Shown: positions 17,668-26,771, numbered from the stretch's first letter. The stretch: 64,000 bases of DNA from Corynebacterium comes (GCF_009734405.1 NZ_CP046453.1:2170001-2234000); one strand, 5' to 3'. Notes: a model not told the origin generated them from the sequence alone. Made by a program: numbers and translations.

Positions 17668-18630
17668 ATGCCCACACCCACCACGACCACGCTGCTCAGC
17701 CGGTGCATTCGACGCCCGGATGGACTGATCCTGAGCAGGGACCACCGCTACCTGCCGGACGCCGCCGGCATCTTCCGCACGTTGGTGAAGCACGGAGTGC
17801 TGACGAGGATCGGGCGCGGGACCTTCGTCGAGACCCACAGGTACCACGCCCTGCCGGGCTGGAAGAGATTCGACCTGGAAGCCAGGGCCGTCGGCGCGAC
17901 GGAGGGCAGGGTGCTGGCCGGATACTCGGCGGCTGCGGTGCACGGACTGTGGCGCTACCTGCCCGTCCCTTCCTCGCACGCCATCTACCGGCGCAGCACC
18001 GGCGGCCGGAGGATCAGCACGGGACCAACGCTGGTCGAACTCCACGCCGAGCTTCCCGACCACCATGTCACCACCGTGGACGGCGAGACCGTCACCACCA
18101 TTGAGCGCACCATCGTGGATCTCACCGCATTGCACGGCTTCGGAGCCGGATTCGTGGCCGCCTGCGCGGCACTGCGGTCAGACATCTCCGCGGACCGTAT
18201 CGGGACGTGTGCACAGCGACGGCGCGGCGTGGCCCATCTGCCGCTGATCCTGGAGCACGCGACACCTGTGCTGGAGTCGGCTCTGGAGGCGATCTTCCTC
18301 GGGCAGACGGTGTTCTTCGGGGGATTCGAGGTGATCCCGCAGGTGGAGGTGCCCGGTGACAGCGGCCGGAGATACCGGGTTGATTTTCAGGTCGAGGGCA
18401 CGAATCAGTTCATCGAGCTCGACGGAGGCGCAAAATATGGTGCGGACGAGGCGGAACAGCGGTTCGTCCTGGGGAAAGAGAAGTCGCGTTCCGACGAGCT
18501 GGCCCGGGCACAAGTCAGTTTGAACCGCTTCGGGTACCGGGCGGTAGTCGAGTTCCAGGCCTACCGGGACATGCTTGACAGGCTCGGACTGCCGCCGAAA
18601 CCGAATCTGCCGGGGATCCACCTGCCTTGA
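17668..18630 (+). CDS. AbiEi-like N-terminal domain fused to DUF559/Vsr-like nuclease domain
   Basis: 320 aa. Residues about 15-100 look like the winged-helix antitoxin domain of AbiEi-type proteins (LSRDHRYLP, LVKHGVLTRIGRGTFV, AGYSAAAVHGLW). The C-terminal 120 residues resemble a DUF559/very-short-patch-repair-like PD-(D/E)xK fold. There YRVDFQVEG supplies D239, FIELDGG supplies E250 and D252, and ARAQVSLNRFGYRAVVEF matches the terminal helix-strand. No partner toxin gene is adjacent. Similar stand-alone proteins are common in Actinobacteria and their role is unknown. Palindromic repeats lie on both sides. Confidence 0.7.
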   Translation: MPTPTTTTLLSRCIRRPDGLILSRDHRYLPDAAGIFRTLVKHGVLTRIGRGTFVETHRYHALPGWKRFDLEARAVGATEGRVLAGYSAAAVHGLWRYLPVPSSHAIYRRSTGGRRISTGPTLVELHAELPDHHVTTVDGETVTTIERTIVDLTALHGFGAGFVAACAALRSDISADRIGTCAQRRRGVAHLPLILEHATPVLESALEAIFLGQTVFFGGFEVIPQVEVPGDSGRRYRVDFQVEGTNQFIELDGGAKYGADEAEQRFVLGKEKSRSDELARAQVSLNRFGYRAVVEFQAYRDMLDRLGLPPKPNLPGIHLP

Positions 18631-18649
18631 GCCGGCCCCCTAAGCACGC

Positions 18650-18714
18650 GGACCTGAGGAAGCTGGTTATACCGGGCACACATGCGCACGGTCTAACCAG
18701 GAACCTCAGGTCCA
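18650..18714. repeat. 65-bp palindromic repeat, copy B
   Basis: Direct-orientation second copy of the unit at 17528-17592 with six substitutions. Its arms, GGACCTGAGGAAGCTGGTTA and TAACCAGGAACCTCAGGTCC, match at 17 of 20 positions. It lies between the 3' ends of the AbiEi-like gene and metB. Confidence 0.8.
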
Positions 18715-18749
18715 CACGAAGGCAGAGCCGGGGCTGAGCCCCTTGAGCC

Positions 18750-19934
18750 CTAGGCGTCCGCCGACACCCCGGTGCTGGCGGTGGCGGCGCTGACGGCGGC
18801 CAGGGCGACGTCGATGTCGGCGATGAGATCCTCGACGTCCTCGATGCCGATGGAGATGCGCACCAGGTCACGCGGGACCTCCAGCTGGGAACCGGCGGCC
18901 GAGGAGTGGGTCATGGTGGCGGGGTGTTCGACGAGCGACTCCACGCCGCCCAGCGACTCGGCCAGGCAGATCAACTTCGTGTTCAGACAGAACACGCGCG
19001 CGGCCTCCTCGGAGTGGAAGCGCACGGAGATCATGCCGCCGAAGCGCTTCATCTGGCGCTTGGCCACCTCATGGCCCGGGTGCGAGGGCAGACCCGGGTA
19101 GAGGACGGTGGCCACCAGGTCGGAAGCGTCCAGGTGCTCGGCGATGGCCTCAGCGTTATCGCAGTGCCGGTCCATGCGCACGGCCAGGGTCTTGATGCCG
19201 CGGGCGGTGAGATAGGCGTCGAAAGGCGAGGGGATCGGGCCGACTCCGCCCTGGAACCACAGCAGCCTCTCGTCGAAGGCCTGGTCGTTGGTGACCACGA
19301 CGCCGCCGACGACGTCGGAGTGGCCGCCGAGGTACTTGGTGGTCGAGTGCAGGACGTGGTCCGCGCCCAGGGCCAGCGGGTTCTGCAGGTAGGGCGAGGC
19401 GAAGGTGTTGTCCACCACGAGGGCGGCGTCACCCTTGATCTCCGCGATGGCCGCGATGTCGGTGATGCTCAGCGCCGGGTTGGTGGGGGTCTCCAGCCAG
19501 ATCAGCTTCGTGCTCTCCCGGAGGGCGCCGGCGACGGCGTCGACGTCGGTGGTGTCGACGACGGTGTATTCGACGCCCCACTCACCGAAGGCCTGGTCGA
19601 TGAGGCGCCAGGTGCCGCCGTAGGCGTCATGGCCGAGGACGAGGTGATCGCCCGGGCGCAGCAGGATCCGCAGGATGACGTCGGTGGCCGCCATGCCTGA
19701 GGAGAAGGCGCGGCCGTACCGGGCACCCTCGAGGTTGGCGACGGTCTTTTCCAGGGCGTCAATCGTCGGGTTGCCGCAGCGGGTGTACTCAAAGCCGCCG
19801 CGCAGTTCGTTGAGGCCGTCCTGCGCGAAGGTCGTCGAGGCGTAGATGGGCGTATTGATCGGGCCGTAGAGGCTGTCGGGCTCGTATCCGGCGTGGATGG
19901 AACGACTCGAGAAACCATTAAGTCCGTGGGTCAT
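18750..19934 (-). CDS. metB: Cystathionine gamma-synthase
   Basis: PLP enzyme of methionine biosynthesis (transsulfuration: O-acyl-homoserine plus cysteine). 394 aa, closely resembling C. glutamicum MetB: SIHAGYEPD, INTPIYASTTFAQ, GFEYTR.GNPT. The PLP lysine is in LHSTTKYLGGHSD, with AESLGGVESLVEHPATMTH and a final IGIEDVEDL. ATG 19934 is preferred over GTG 19943 because TATAGT (19942-19947) is exactly 7 nt upstream, i.e. leaderless. Ser/Thr preferences that separate it from related lyases cannot be proven here. Confidence 0.95.
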   Translation of the reverse strand: MTHGLNGFSSRSIHAGYEPDSLYGPINTPIYASTTFAQDGLNELRGGFEYTRCGNPTIDALEKTVANLEGARYGRAFSSGMAATDVILRILLRPGDHLVLGHDAYGGTWRLIDQAFGEWGVEYTVVDTTDVDAVAGALRESTKLIWLETPTNPALSITDIAAIAEIKGDAALVVDNTFASPYLQNPLALGADHVLHSTTKYLGGHSDVVGGVVVTNDQAFDERLLWFQGGVGPIPSPFDAYLTARGIKTLAVRMDRHCDNAEAIAEHLDASDLVATVLYPGLPSHPGHEVAKRQMKRFGGMISVRFHSEEAARVFCLNTKLICLAESLGGVESLVEHPATMTHSSAAGSQLEVPRDLVRISIGIEDVEDLIADIDVALAAVSAATASTGVSADA

Positions 19935-19941
19935 GTCGGCC

Positions 19942-19947
19942 ACTATA
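19942..19947 (-). promoter_or_regulatory. -10 element for leaderless metB
   Basis: TATAGT on the minus strand lies 7 nt before the metB ATG. It overlaps the alternative GTG start, which argues against that start. Confidence 0.6.
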
Positions 19948-20032
19948 GACCAAGCTGTTCAGATGTCCAGCACTGCTCCGGAATTATATGCAGAGCACGG
20001 ACGGCCCTGAGAGCCGGTCTAGGCTGGGGACC

Positions 20033-20452
20033 ATGAACACCCCCACCTCCCTCTACGAAGCGGTCGGCGGCGACGCCACATTCTCCCGGATCGCAGCCGG
20101 ATTCTACGAGCAGGTCAAGGAGGATGACATCCTCGGACCGATGTACCCCGACGACGACTGGGAGGGGGCGGAGAACCGCCTGAAATGGTTCCTCGCCCAG
20201 TACTGGGGCGGCCCCGCCACCTTCAACGAGCAGCGCGGCGCACCGATGCTGCGACGCCGCCACTTCGAGTTCCCCGTCGACCGGACAGCCGCCATCCGCT
20301 GGCTGGACATGATGAAGGTGTCACTCGACCAGATCGACGACGAGACGATCCCGCCCGCCTACCGTCACCAGATCTGGGAACACATGGAACGGGTGGCCGC
20401 GATGCTGATCAATCGGCCAGATCCGGGAACACCCGGCGCACAGGCTCACTGA
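20033..20452 (+). CDS. glbO: Group II truncated hemoglobin
   Basis: 139-aa 2-on-2 globin, probably involved in O2 or NO/peroxide chemistry in the cytosol. LYEAVGGDATFSRIAAGFYEQV is the family start, and GGPATFNEQRGAPMLRRRHFEFPV contains the proximal-His helix (RRRHF). DRTAAIRWLDMM carries the conserved Trp of group II. ATG 20033 is fixed by TAGGCT at 20020-20025, 7 nt upstream. The last 44 bp overlap the 3' end of ald on the opposite strand. Confidence 0.93.
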   Translation: MNTPTSLYEAVGGDATFSRIAAGFYEQVKEDDILGPMYPDDDWEGAENRLKWFLAQYWGGPATFNEQRGAPMLRRRHFEFPVDRTAAIRWLDMMKVSLDQIDDETIPPAYRHQIWEHMERVAAMLINRPDPGTPGAQAH

Positions 20453-21503
20453 TCAGATGACCCGCGCTGGTCATCAGGCCAGGAGCCAGACCCGGGAACC
20501 TGGTGGTGGCCCCCTCGACGCCGAGTTCCGCGATCGCGCGGACGTAGGGCAGGGTCGCGCCCGTCAGCGCCCGGGTGGAGGTGTTGGCCACCGCGCCGGG
20601 CATGTTGGGCACGCCGTAGATCAGCGTGTCATGCACGCGGAGGGTGGGCTCCTCGTGACTGGTCTTGCGTGAGGACTCGAAACAGCCGCCCTGGTCGATG
20701 GCGACGTCGACCAGCACCGCCCCCGTCTTCATCCGGCTCACCAGCTCATCCGACACCAGCGTCGGAGCCTTCGCCCCGGCGACGAGGACGGCCCCGATGA
20801 CCAGGTCGGCGTCGAGAAGCTCCTCCTCGATCGCGGAGGGATCGGAGAGGATGGTGCGGACGTTGCCCTGATAGAGGTCGTCGAAACGCTCCAGCACCCG
20901 CGGATCGAGGTCCATCACGGTCACGGAGGCGCGGGCCCCCTGAGCCATGGCGACGGCCGACGCGCCGACCTGACCACCACCGAGGACGACCACCTTCGCC
21001 GGTGACGTGCCGGGCACGCCCGACAGCAGGACGCCGCGGCCGCCCTTGTGGCTCATCAGGTGGTGCGCGCCCTCCTGCACCGCCAGGCGCCCGGCGACCT
21101 GGCTCATGGGGGTGAGCAGCGGCAGGCCGCCGTGGGCGTCGGTGACGGTTTCGTAGGCCAGCGACATGACCTTCGAATCGACCAGAGCCTGCGTGCACTC
21201 ACGGGAGGCCGCCAGGTGCAGGTAGGTGAACAGGATGAGGTCCTCCCGCAGGAACCGGTACTCCTCCGGCAGCGGCTCCTTCACCTTGAGCACCAGATCC
21301 GCCCCGCCCCAGGTTTCGGCGGCGGTGTCCACGATGCGGGCGCCACGCCCGGCGTACTCCGCATCCGGGAACGACGACCATTCGCCGGCGCCGGTCTCCA
21401 CGATGACCTCGTTGCCGTCCGCGATCAGGGTGGCCGCCCCGGCAGGGCTCAGCGCTACGCGCCCCTCGTTGTTCATGATCTCTCTGGGGATACCGATGCG
21501 CAT
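20409..21503 (-). CDS. ald: Alanine dehydrogenase
   Basis: 364 aa; reversible NAD-dependent oxidative deamination of L-alanine to pyruvate and ammonia. MRIGIPREIMNNEGRVAL has the substrate-binding Arg. Further landmarks are VLKVKEPLP (Lys), FTYLHLAAS (His), VVLGGGQVGASAVAMA (NAD-binding glycine motif) and VDVAIDQGGCFE (catalytic Asp). The start ATG at 21503 has AGAGGG upstream. Its 3' end overlaps glbO by 44 bp, an unusual convergent overlap. Confidence 0.95.
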   Translation of the reverse strand: MRIGIPREIMNNEGRVALSPAGAATLIADGNEVIVETGAGEWSSFPDAEYAGRGARIVDTAAETWGGADLVLKVKEPLPEEYRFLREDLILFTYLHLAASRECTQALVDSKVMSLAYETVTDAHGGLPLLTPMSQVAGRLAVQEGAHHLMSHKGGRGVLLSGVPGTSPAKVVVLGGGQVGASAVAMAQGARASVTVMDLDPRVLERFDDLYQGNVRTILSDPSAIEEELLDADLVIGAVLVAGAKAPTLVSDELVSRMKTGAVLVDVAIDQGGCFESSRKTSHEEPTLRVHDTLIYGVPNMPGAVANTSTRALTGATLPYVRAIAELGVEGATTRFPGLAPGLMTSAGHLISEPVRRVFPDLAD

Positions 21504-21638
21504 GGCGTGACTGCCCTCTCTCTGGACGTGCGGTGTGACCGTTATTTCAGATCGTTCCGCCCATTCTGCCATGTCACCACTGCAGGCCCCCACAACGGTT
21601 CCCGGCGGAACCCGGACCCAGCGCCTAGCATGTGAGCG

Positions 21639-22835
21639 GTGAAAGCAGAAGAGACATCCGGCAGATACCTCGGGGAGGTCATCCGCAGTTTCGGCGTCCT
21701 GGGGGTCACCGCCTTCGGTGGACCGACGGCCCACCTGGGCTACTTCCGGGAGGAGTTCGTCGCCAGACGGGCATGGCTGAGCGAGCGCAGCTACGCGGAC
21801 ATCGTGGCCATCGCGCAGTTCATGCCGGGCCCCGCCTCCTCGCAGGTCGGCATGGCCCTGGGCTACCACCGGGCAGGCTGGGCCGGGATGCTCGCCGCGT
21901 GGGTGATGTTCACGCTCCCCTCCGCCGCGATCCTCGCCACCTTCGGCCTGCTCATGTCCACCTACGCGGTCGACGGCGACCAGGGCTGGATCAGGGGTCT
22001 GCTGGCAGCGGCCGTGGCCGTGGTCTTCCACGCGGTGGCGGGTATGGCCGGGGGAATGGCGAACACGAGGCTCACGGCCACCATCGCGGTCATCGCCGGC
22101 CTGATCGTGCTTACGGTGCCGGGCCCGCTGACCCATGTGGCGGTGATCCTCGCTGCCGGTGTCGCGGGCGTGCTGCTGCTCCGGGGAAGCGTGTCCGAGA
22201 ACGGGGACGACGACGGGCTCGACGAGATCCGCCCGGTCTCCTCCCGCGCCGCGGTGACCGGCCTCGTACTCTTCTTCGTCCTGCTGGTGGGCCTGTGGCT
22301 CGGCGCCGCCACGGTGGGCGGAGACCTCCTCACCCGGGCATCCGCCTACTTCCAGACCGGTGCGCTGGTCTTCGGCGGCGGGCACGTCGTGCTGCCGCTG
22401 CTGGAACAGCAGACCGTGATCACCGGCTGGGTCACCCAGTCCCAGTTCCTCGCCGGATACTCCGCCGCCCAGGCGGTGCCCGGCCCGCTGTTCACCTTCG
22501 CGTCATTCCTCGGCGCCGTCGATGGCGGGATGTGGGGCGCGATCCTGGCGACGGTGGCGGTATTCCTCCCGTCCGCCCTGCTCATGACCGCCGGCCTGCA
22601 CTTCTGGGGCCGCTGGCGCCACTCCCCCGTGCTGCGCGCGGCGTTCACTGCCGTCAACGCCGCGGTCGTGGGCCTGCTCGGGGCTGCGCTGTGGGATCCG
22701 GTGCTCGTTCACGGCGTCACCGGGGTCGCCTCATTGTCCATCGCGGCGCTGTGCTGGCTCGGACTGGCGACGTGGAAGCTTCCGCCGTGGTCGATCGCCC
22801 TGTTCGCCGCGCTGGCCGGCTGGGTTCTGCTCTAG
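21639..22835 (+). CDS. chrA: Chromate transporter (ChrA/CHR family)
   Basis: 398-aa long-chain CHR-family membrane protein, predicted to expel chromate. Two homologous halves are visible. The N-half has FGGPTAHLGYFREEFV and QFMPGPASSQVGMALGY; the C-half has VFGGGHVVLPLLEQQ and AAQAVPGPLFTFASFLG. Around ten hydrophobic helices are present. A GTG start at 21639 lies 7 nt after TAGCAT (21626-21631), again leaderless. The 3' end overlaps the next convergent stop by 4 bp. A sulfate-linked role is possible for some homologues. Confidence 0.92.
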   Translation: MKAEETSGRYLGEVIRSFGVLGVTAFGGPTAHLGYFREEFVARRAWLSERSYADIVAIAQFMPGPASSQVGMALGYHRAGWAGMLAAWVMFTLPSAAILATFGLLMSTYAVDGDQGWIRGLLAAAVAVVFHAVAGMAGGMANTRLTATIAVIAGLIVLTVPGPLTHVAVILAAGVAGVLLLRGSVSENGDDDGLDEIRPVSSRAAVTGLVLFFVLLVGLWLGAATVGGDLLTRASAYFQTGALVFGGGHVVLPLLEQQTVITGWVTQSQFLAGYSAAQAVPGPLFTFASFLGAVDGGMWGAILATVAVFLPSALLMTAGLHFWGRWRHSPVLRAAFTAVNAAVVGLLGAALWDPVLVHGVTGVASLSIAALCWLGLATWKLPPWSIALFAALAGWVLL

Positions 22836-23455
22836 AAGAGCGACAGGCGGGTCGAGCGGTAGACGGTGCCGAAGGGGGCGTCGACACGCACCCACCGCCC
22901 GGCGACGGACACCCGCAGGTGGCGGGGGATGTCCATGGGGGCGGAGAAGCCCGGGATGAGCCCGAGCGAGGTGCAGGTGAAGATCATCCGCATCGGGATC
23001 TCTGCGGTTCCCGCCTCGCCTTCCACGGTGATGACAGTCTGGTCCAGCAGGCTGGCCGGGGGGCCGAGGGGGCCGGAGAACTGGCGCGCCAGGGCCTGGC
23101 CCTTGTCCGCGAGTTCACGGACCACGCTCACGGGGATGTTGTCCACCAGGACGAAACCCTCGGCGGGCGGCAGTGCGCCGGGCCAGTTCGGGTCCCGGGC
23201 AGGGCCGATGGTCTGGGCGCCGGCCCGGAGGGCGTCGATGAGCTCGACCGCGGAGACCACCGCGCCATCACGGGAGGCGGTGCCCTCGATCCGGCGGGAG
23301 GCGACGACCTGGAACGGGGTGGTCACGAACACGTCCACCCACTGACCGAGCTGGCGGAACCGCACGGACGCGGAGGCGTCGAGGTCGGCGGCACGGCCGA
23401 TCAGTGACTGCAGCCCCGGTGCGCCGTCGAGGATCCGCAGCGATTCGATGATCAC
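22832..23455 (-). CDS. Conserved actinobacterial hypothetical protein
   Basis: 207 aa, not recognised as a named family. It is probably cytosolic, with no signal peptide or membrane helix and a mixed alpha/beta profile (SVRFRQLGQWVDVFVTTPFQVVASRRIEG; VTVEGEAGTAEIPMRMIFTCTSLG). The GTG start at 23455 overlaps the stop of the thioesterase gene (GTGA), so the two are translationally coupled and probably share a role. The same pair is, from memory, conserved in C. glutamicum next to the ABC-F gene region. Confidence 0.8.
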   Translation of the reverse strand: MIIESLRILDGAPGLQSLIGRAADLDASASVRFRQLGQWVDVFVTTPFQVVASRRIEGTASRDGAVVSAVELIDALRAGAQTIGPARDPNWPGALPPAEGFVLVDNIPVSVVRELADKGQALARQFSGPLGPPASLLDQTVITVEGEAGTAEIPMRMIFTCTSLGLIPGFSAPMDIPRHLRVSVAGRWVRVDAPFGTVYRSTRLSLF

Positions 23456-23901
23456 TGGGCGGAGTCGCCCGCCTCAAGCTCATCGACGTCGTCGGCGCGG
23501 GTGAGGATCTTGACTTCCTTCTTGGTGATCGACCGCGGGCGCTCGGTGTTCATGTCGATGGCCACCTGCACGCACTCGACGATGCAGGCGATGCGTCCCT
23601 GACGGTCCTTGATCTCCTGGCGGGTGGTGAAGGAGGTGTTGCCGATCTCCACGACCTGCGTCTCGATGAGCAGCTCAGTGGTGTCGGGCAGCACAGGACG
23701 CAGGTAGTCGACGTCCAGGTGGCGGACGAAGACCGCGAAGTCGTGGCCCCGAGCGGCGAACTCGTCCTCGGCGAACTGCAGGCGCGCCTCCTGGGCGACC
23801 TCGACGTAGTTCGCATTCATGATGTGGCCGTAGCGGTCGAAATCGGACCAACGGACCGGCACGGTGGTCACATGCAGGGCGGAGTTCTGGTCGGCGTTCA
23901 T
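23452..23901 (-). CDS. Acyl-CoA thioesterase (hot-dog fold, 4HBT type)
   Basis: 149 aa single hot-dog domain. VRWSDFDRYGHIMNANYVEVAQEARLQF-type spacing contains the catalytic Asp (DFDRYGH.NN-like, here DFDRYGHIMNANY) and the helix that packs against the sheet. VDYLRPVLPDTTELLIETQVVEIGNTSF is the second strand set. It hydrolyses acyl-CoA thioesters; the chain length is unknown. It is coupled by a 4-bp overlap to the hypothetical gene that follows. Confidence 0.9.
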   Translation of the reverse strand: MNADQNSALHVTTVPVRWSDFDRYGHIMNANYVEVAQEARLQFAEDEFAARGHDFAVFVRHLDVDYLRPVLPDTTELLIETQVVEIGNTSFTTRQEIKDRQGRIACIVECVQVAIDMNTERPRSITKKEVKILTRADDVDELEAGDSAQ

Positions 23902-24039
23902 GTGGGAGCTGTTCCTCTTCCGGTGTTACTCGCGGAGTGCGCGGATTGATACCCGTCCAATCTATACCGGATCGTCCGATATGGGGGCCTCGGGTGACCG
24001 GCACCCGGCGGGCGGCGCCGCAACACCGGAAGAAGATGA

Positions 24040-24070
24040 GGGGGCGGGCCGGCTGAACCGACCCGCCCCC
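24040..24070 (-). terminator. Terminator of the arsenic operon
   Basis: GGGGGCGGG pairs with CCCGCCCCC around an inner CGG-CTGAA-CCG stem, a very GC-rich hairpin 7 bp past the last ars gene. The minus-strand flank is T-rich but has no uninterrupted T run. Confidence 0.7.
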
Positions 24071-24077
24071 GCGACCG

Positions 24078-24704
24078 CTAACGGATGGTCGCCCAGAGAC
24101 CCTTGACCCGTTCGTCGATCTCGTCGACGATGGCCTCCACACGCTCACGGCTCTGGTCGGCGGGGTCCGCCAGATCCCAGTCCAGGTAGTGTTTGCCGGG
24201 ATAAATGGGGCAGACGTCGCCGCAGCCCATGGTGATCACGTAGTCGGCGGCGCGCACCACGTCATCGGTCAGCGGCTTGGGGTAGGCGCCGCTGAGGTCG
24301 ATCCCGCGGTCCCGGAGGACCTCCACCACGACCGGGGACACTTCGGTACCCGGCATCGAACCCGCCGACCGGACCTCGACGGCGTCCCCGGCGTAATGGG
24401 TCAGCAGCGCCGAGGCGATCTGGGAGCGGCCGGCGTTCTGGACACAGACGAACAGGATCTGGGGCACGACGGAGGCGATCTTCCCCTCCGCCTGTGCCAG
24501 CGCCCGCAGACGGTCCTTGGCGAAGCGCTCCGCGAGGACCGGAAGGTAGGTCTTGACCTTGGCGGTGCGTGCCAGTGCGGTGTAGGACTCGTAGACGTAC
24601 CGGTCGATGGTCTCGGCGGAGAAGACTCCGCGGTAGGTCTCGGTGAGGTTGGCGGTGATTCTTTCCAGGAGGTTGGTGTGCAGAGCCGAGGCTTCGGTGG
24701 ACAT
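24078..24704 (-). CDS. Arsenate reductase with N-terminal helical domain (ArsC1'-like)
   Basis: 208 aa. The C-terminal 130 residues are a low-molecular-weight phosphatase-fold arsenate reductase with CX5R loop CVQNAGRS, MGCGDVCPIYPGK and the DPADQS..RVEAIVDEI tail. The first 75 residues form a three-helix domain (NLLERITANLTETYRGVFSAETIDRYVYES), as in the larger corynebacterial arsenate-mycothiol transferases. It probably conjugates or reduces arsenate with mycothiol/mycoredoxin. ATG 24704 follows AGGAAAGG. Last gene of the acr3 operon, 102 bp after the previous one. Confidence 0.9.
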   Translation of the reverse strand: MSTEASALHTNLLERITANLTETYRGVFSAETIDRYVYESYTALARTAKVKTYLPVLAERFAKDRLRALAQAEGKIASVVPQILFVCVQNAGRSQIASALLTHYAGDAVEVRSAGSMPGTEVSPVVVEVLRDRGIDLSGAYPKPLTDDVVRAADYVITMGCGDVCPIYPGKHYLDWDLADPADQSRERVEAIVDEIDERVKGLWATIR

Positions 24705-24760
24705 GGCGGACCTTTCCTCAAACATGTCGGTCAGTGTGCGGTGCCGGTGTGTGGGGGCGA

Positions 24761-24779
24761 CCCACGGGACTGCCGTGGG
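24761..24779. other. Small hairpin in ars operon intergenic gap
   Basis: CCCACGG-GACTG-CCGTGGG forms a 7-bp stem in the 102-bp gap between two arsC genes. It may act as an attenuator or an mRNA-end stabiliser. There is no T run, so it is not called a terminator. Confidence 0.4.
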
Positions 24780-24806
24780 CCCTGGAAGATACGGTGTCGG
24801 GTTGAG

Positions 24807-25220
24807 CTACGGGAGCAGCTCGGAGAGCAGCGCGGTGACGCGGCCCCGGATGTCGTCGCGGATACCGCGGACGACCTCGAGGTCCTGTCCGGCCGGGTCC
24901 TCGAGTTCCCAGTCCTCGTAGCGCTTGCCGGGGAAGATCGGGCAGGTGTCGCCGCAGCCCATGGTGATGACCACGTCGGAGGCCTGCACCGCCTCAGTGG
25001 TGAGCAGCTTCGGGGAGGAGGCCGTCAGGTCGATCCCCTCCTCCGCCATGGCGGCCACCGCGACGGGGTTGAGCTGGGCGGCCGGCTCGGAGCCGGCCGA
25101 CAGCACATCCACCCCTCCGCCGGACAGTTCCGCCAGGTAGGCGGCCGCCATCTGGGAACGTCCGGCGTTGTGCACGCAGACGAACAGGACGCTGGGCCTG
25201 CGGTTTTCCGGGGTAGCCAC
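24807..25220 (-). CDS. arsC: Arsenate-mycothiol transferase type ArsC
   Basis: 137-aa low-molecular-weight PTP-fold protein. The nucleophile loop CVHNAGRSQ is a full CX5R-S, and the general-acid region is DWELEDPAGQD; MGCGDTCPIFPGKRYEDW is diagnostic of arsenate reductases. Expected role: arsenate plus mycothiol adduct formation, resolved by mycoredoxin. The GTG start at 25220 lies 3 bp after the upstream stop. Middle ars gene. Confidence 0.92.
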   Translation of the reverse strand: MATPENRRPSVLFVCVHNAGRSQMAAAYLAELSGGGVDVLSAGSEPAAQLNPVAVAAMAEEGIDLTASSPKLLTTEAVQASDVVITMGCGDTCPIFPGKRYEDWELEDPAGQDLEVVRGIRDDIRGRVTALLSELLP

Positions 25221-25223
25221 GAG

Positions 25224-25640
25224 TCAGCCCAGGAGTTCGGTGATGAGCTGCTGCACGCGGGCGTCGATGTCGTCACGGACCAGGCGCATGCGCTCCACAC
25301 CCTCGATGCCGCGTTCCGACGGCTCGTCGGTCACCCAGCGCTCCAGAGTTCCGCGCGCATCCTCCGGCAGCTCCAGCTCGGCGTCGGCACCGAGGATGAC
25401 GGTGCGGTCGACGCTGCGCAGCAGCTGCGGATCGACGGCCTTCGGGTGGCCGCCCGACATGTCTGCCCCGACCTCGGCGATGGCCTCCACGGACTGGGCG
25501 TTGAGCTTGCTGCCCGGCTTCGTTCCGGCGGAGTGGATCTCCAGGCGGTCACCGGCGTGCTTCTCGGCGAGTGCGGCAGCCATCTGGGACTTGCCGCCGT
25601 TTCCGACGCAGACGAACAGGACGGACGGGGAAGTGGTCAT
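25224..25640 (-). CDS. arsC1: Arsenate-mycothiol transferase, ArsC1-like with Lys in the CX5R loop
   Basis: 138 aa. The loop reads [14 protein letters not shown], with Lys where the phosphatase fold normally has Arg. As I recall, C. glutamicum ArsC1 has the same CVGNGGKS loop and is active with mycothiol, so this is a subfamily trait and not decay. [21 protein letters not shown] replaces the MGCGD segment of the other two copies. Its ATG overlaps the acr3 stop (ATGA), so it is coupled to the exporter. Confidence 0.9.
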   Translation of the reverse strand: MTTSPSVLFVCVGNGGKSQMAAALAEKHAGDRLEIHSAGTKPGSKLNAQSVEAIAEVGADMSGGHPKAVDPQLLRSVDRTVILGADAELELPEDARGTLERWVTDEPSERGIEGVERMRLVRDDIDARVQQLITELLG

Positions 25641-26755
25641 GATACGACGGTTTCCTTTTCAGTGGCGGAGGTGGTGGAGGGGGTCCTGCCGGGCGGCAGG
25701 GTGGGATCGTTCGGGAAGAGCTTCGGACCCACCCACAGCATGACGTAGACGAGGCCGACGAGCACGGGGACCTCGATGAGCGGACCGATGGTGCCGGCCA
25801 GGGCCTGGCCGGAAGTGGCGCCGAAGGTGCCGATGGCCACCGCGATGGCCAGCTCGAAGTTGTTGCCCGCCGCGGTGAAGGACACCGACGCGGACTGCCC
25901 GTAGTTCATGCCCGAGAGCTTCGAGGCTGCCAGGGAGAGGAAGAACATGCCGATGAAGTAGATCAGCAGCGGCACGGCGAGCCGGGCCACGGTCCAGGGC
26001 TGGGAGGTGATCTGTTCGCCCTGCAGGGAGAACAGCAGCACGATGGTGTAGAGCAGGCCGATCAGGGCGAACGGGGAGATGGCGGGCAGGAACTTCGACT
26101 CGTACCAGCGACGGCCCTTGACCTTTTCGCCGATGATCCTGGACAGCACACCTGCCAGCAGCGGGATACCCAGGAAGACGAGCACGGAGGTGACGATCGA
26201 CCAGAAGGAGAACTCCGCCGAGGTGGTCTCCAGACCCAACCAGGACGGCAGGACCTGCAGGTAGAACCAGCCCAGGACACCGAACATGAAGACCTGGAAC
26301 ACGGAGTTGATGGCGACGAGCACGGCCGTGGCCTCGCGGTCGCCGCAGGACAGATCGCTCCAGACGAGCACCATGGCGATGCAGCGGGCCAGGCCGACGA
26401 TGATCAGGCCGGTGCGCAGCTCCGGCTGGTCCGGCAGGAAGATCCAGGCCAGGGCGAACATGAGGGCCGGGCCGACGATCCAGTTGAGGAGCAACGAAAC
26501 CGTCATCAGGCGTTTGTCGGCGGCGATCTCGGCGGCCTTGTCGTAGCGCACCTTCGCCAGCGGCGGGTACATCATGACGAGCAGTCCGAACGCGATCGGC
26601 AGGGAGATTCCGCCGACCTCCATGGCGCCGAGCGCATCCCCGAAACCGGGGATGGAGCGCCCGAGGAGCAGTCCGAGCGCCATGGCCAGGATGATCCAGA
26701 CAGCGAGATATTTGTCCAGGAAGGACATGCGGGGGAGTCTGACCGGTGAAGTCAT
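25637..26755 (-). CDS. acr3: Arsenite exporter Acr3
   Basis: 372-aa inner-membrane carrier with about ten helices; exports As(III). The essential Cys lies in [28 protein letters not shown] context, and [20 protein letters not shown] is the second BASS-fold signature. The start at 26755 is chosen where family similarity begins ([16 protein letters not shown]); the frame stays open further upstream without support. First gene of a four-gene operon, divergent from arsR across an 81-bp gap. Confidence 0.95.
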   Translation of the reverse strand: MTSPVRLPRMSFLDKYLAVWIILAMALGLLLGRSIPGFGDALGAMEVGGISLPIAFGLLVMMYPPLAKVRYDKAAEIAADKRLMTVSLLLNWIVGPALMFALAWIFLPDQPELRTGLIIVGLARCIAMVLVWSDLSCGDREATAVLVAINSVFQVFMFGVLGWFYLQVLPSWLGLETTSAEFSFWSIVTSVLVFLGIPLLAGVLSRIIGEKVKGRRWYESKFLPAISPFALIGLLYTIVLLFSLQGEQITSQPWTVARLAVPLLIYFIGMFFLSLAASKLSGMNYGQSASVSFTAAGNNFELAIAVAIGTFGATSGQALAGTIGPLIEVPVLVGLVYVMLWVGPKLFPNDPTLPPGRTPSTTSATEKETVVS

Positions 26756-26771
26756 ACGACACCTTTCGAGG

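Noticed and set aside
17668..18630. Complete AbiE-type toxin-antitoxin pair
   Set aside because: Only the AbiEi-like domain is present; neither neighbour (DMT transporter, metB) resembles an AbiEii nucleotidyltransferase toxin.
25224..25640. Considered ArsC with Lys in the CX5R loop as a decayed pseudogene
   Set aside because: The frame is intact, and the same CVGNGGKS loop is, to my recollection, found in the functional C. glutamicum ArsC1.
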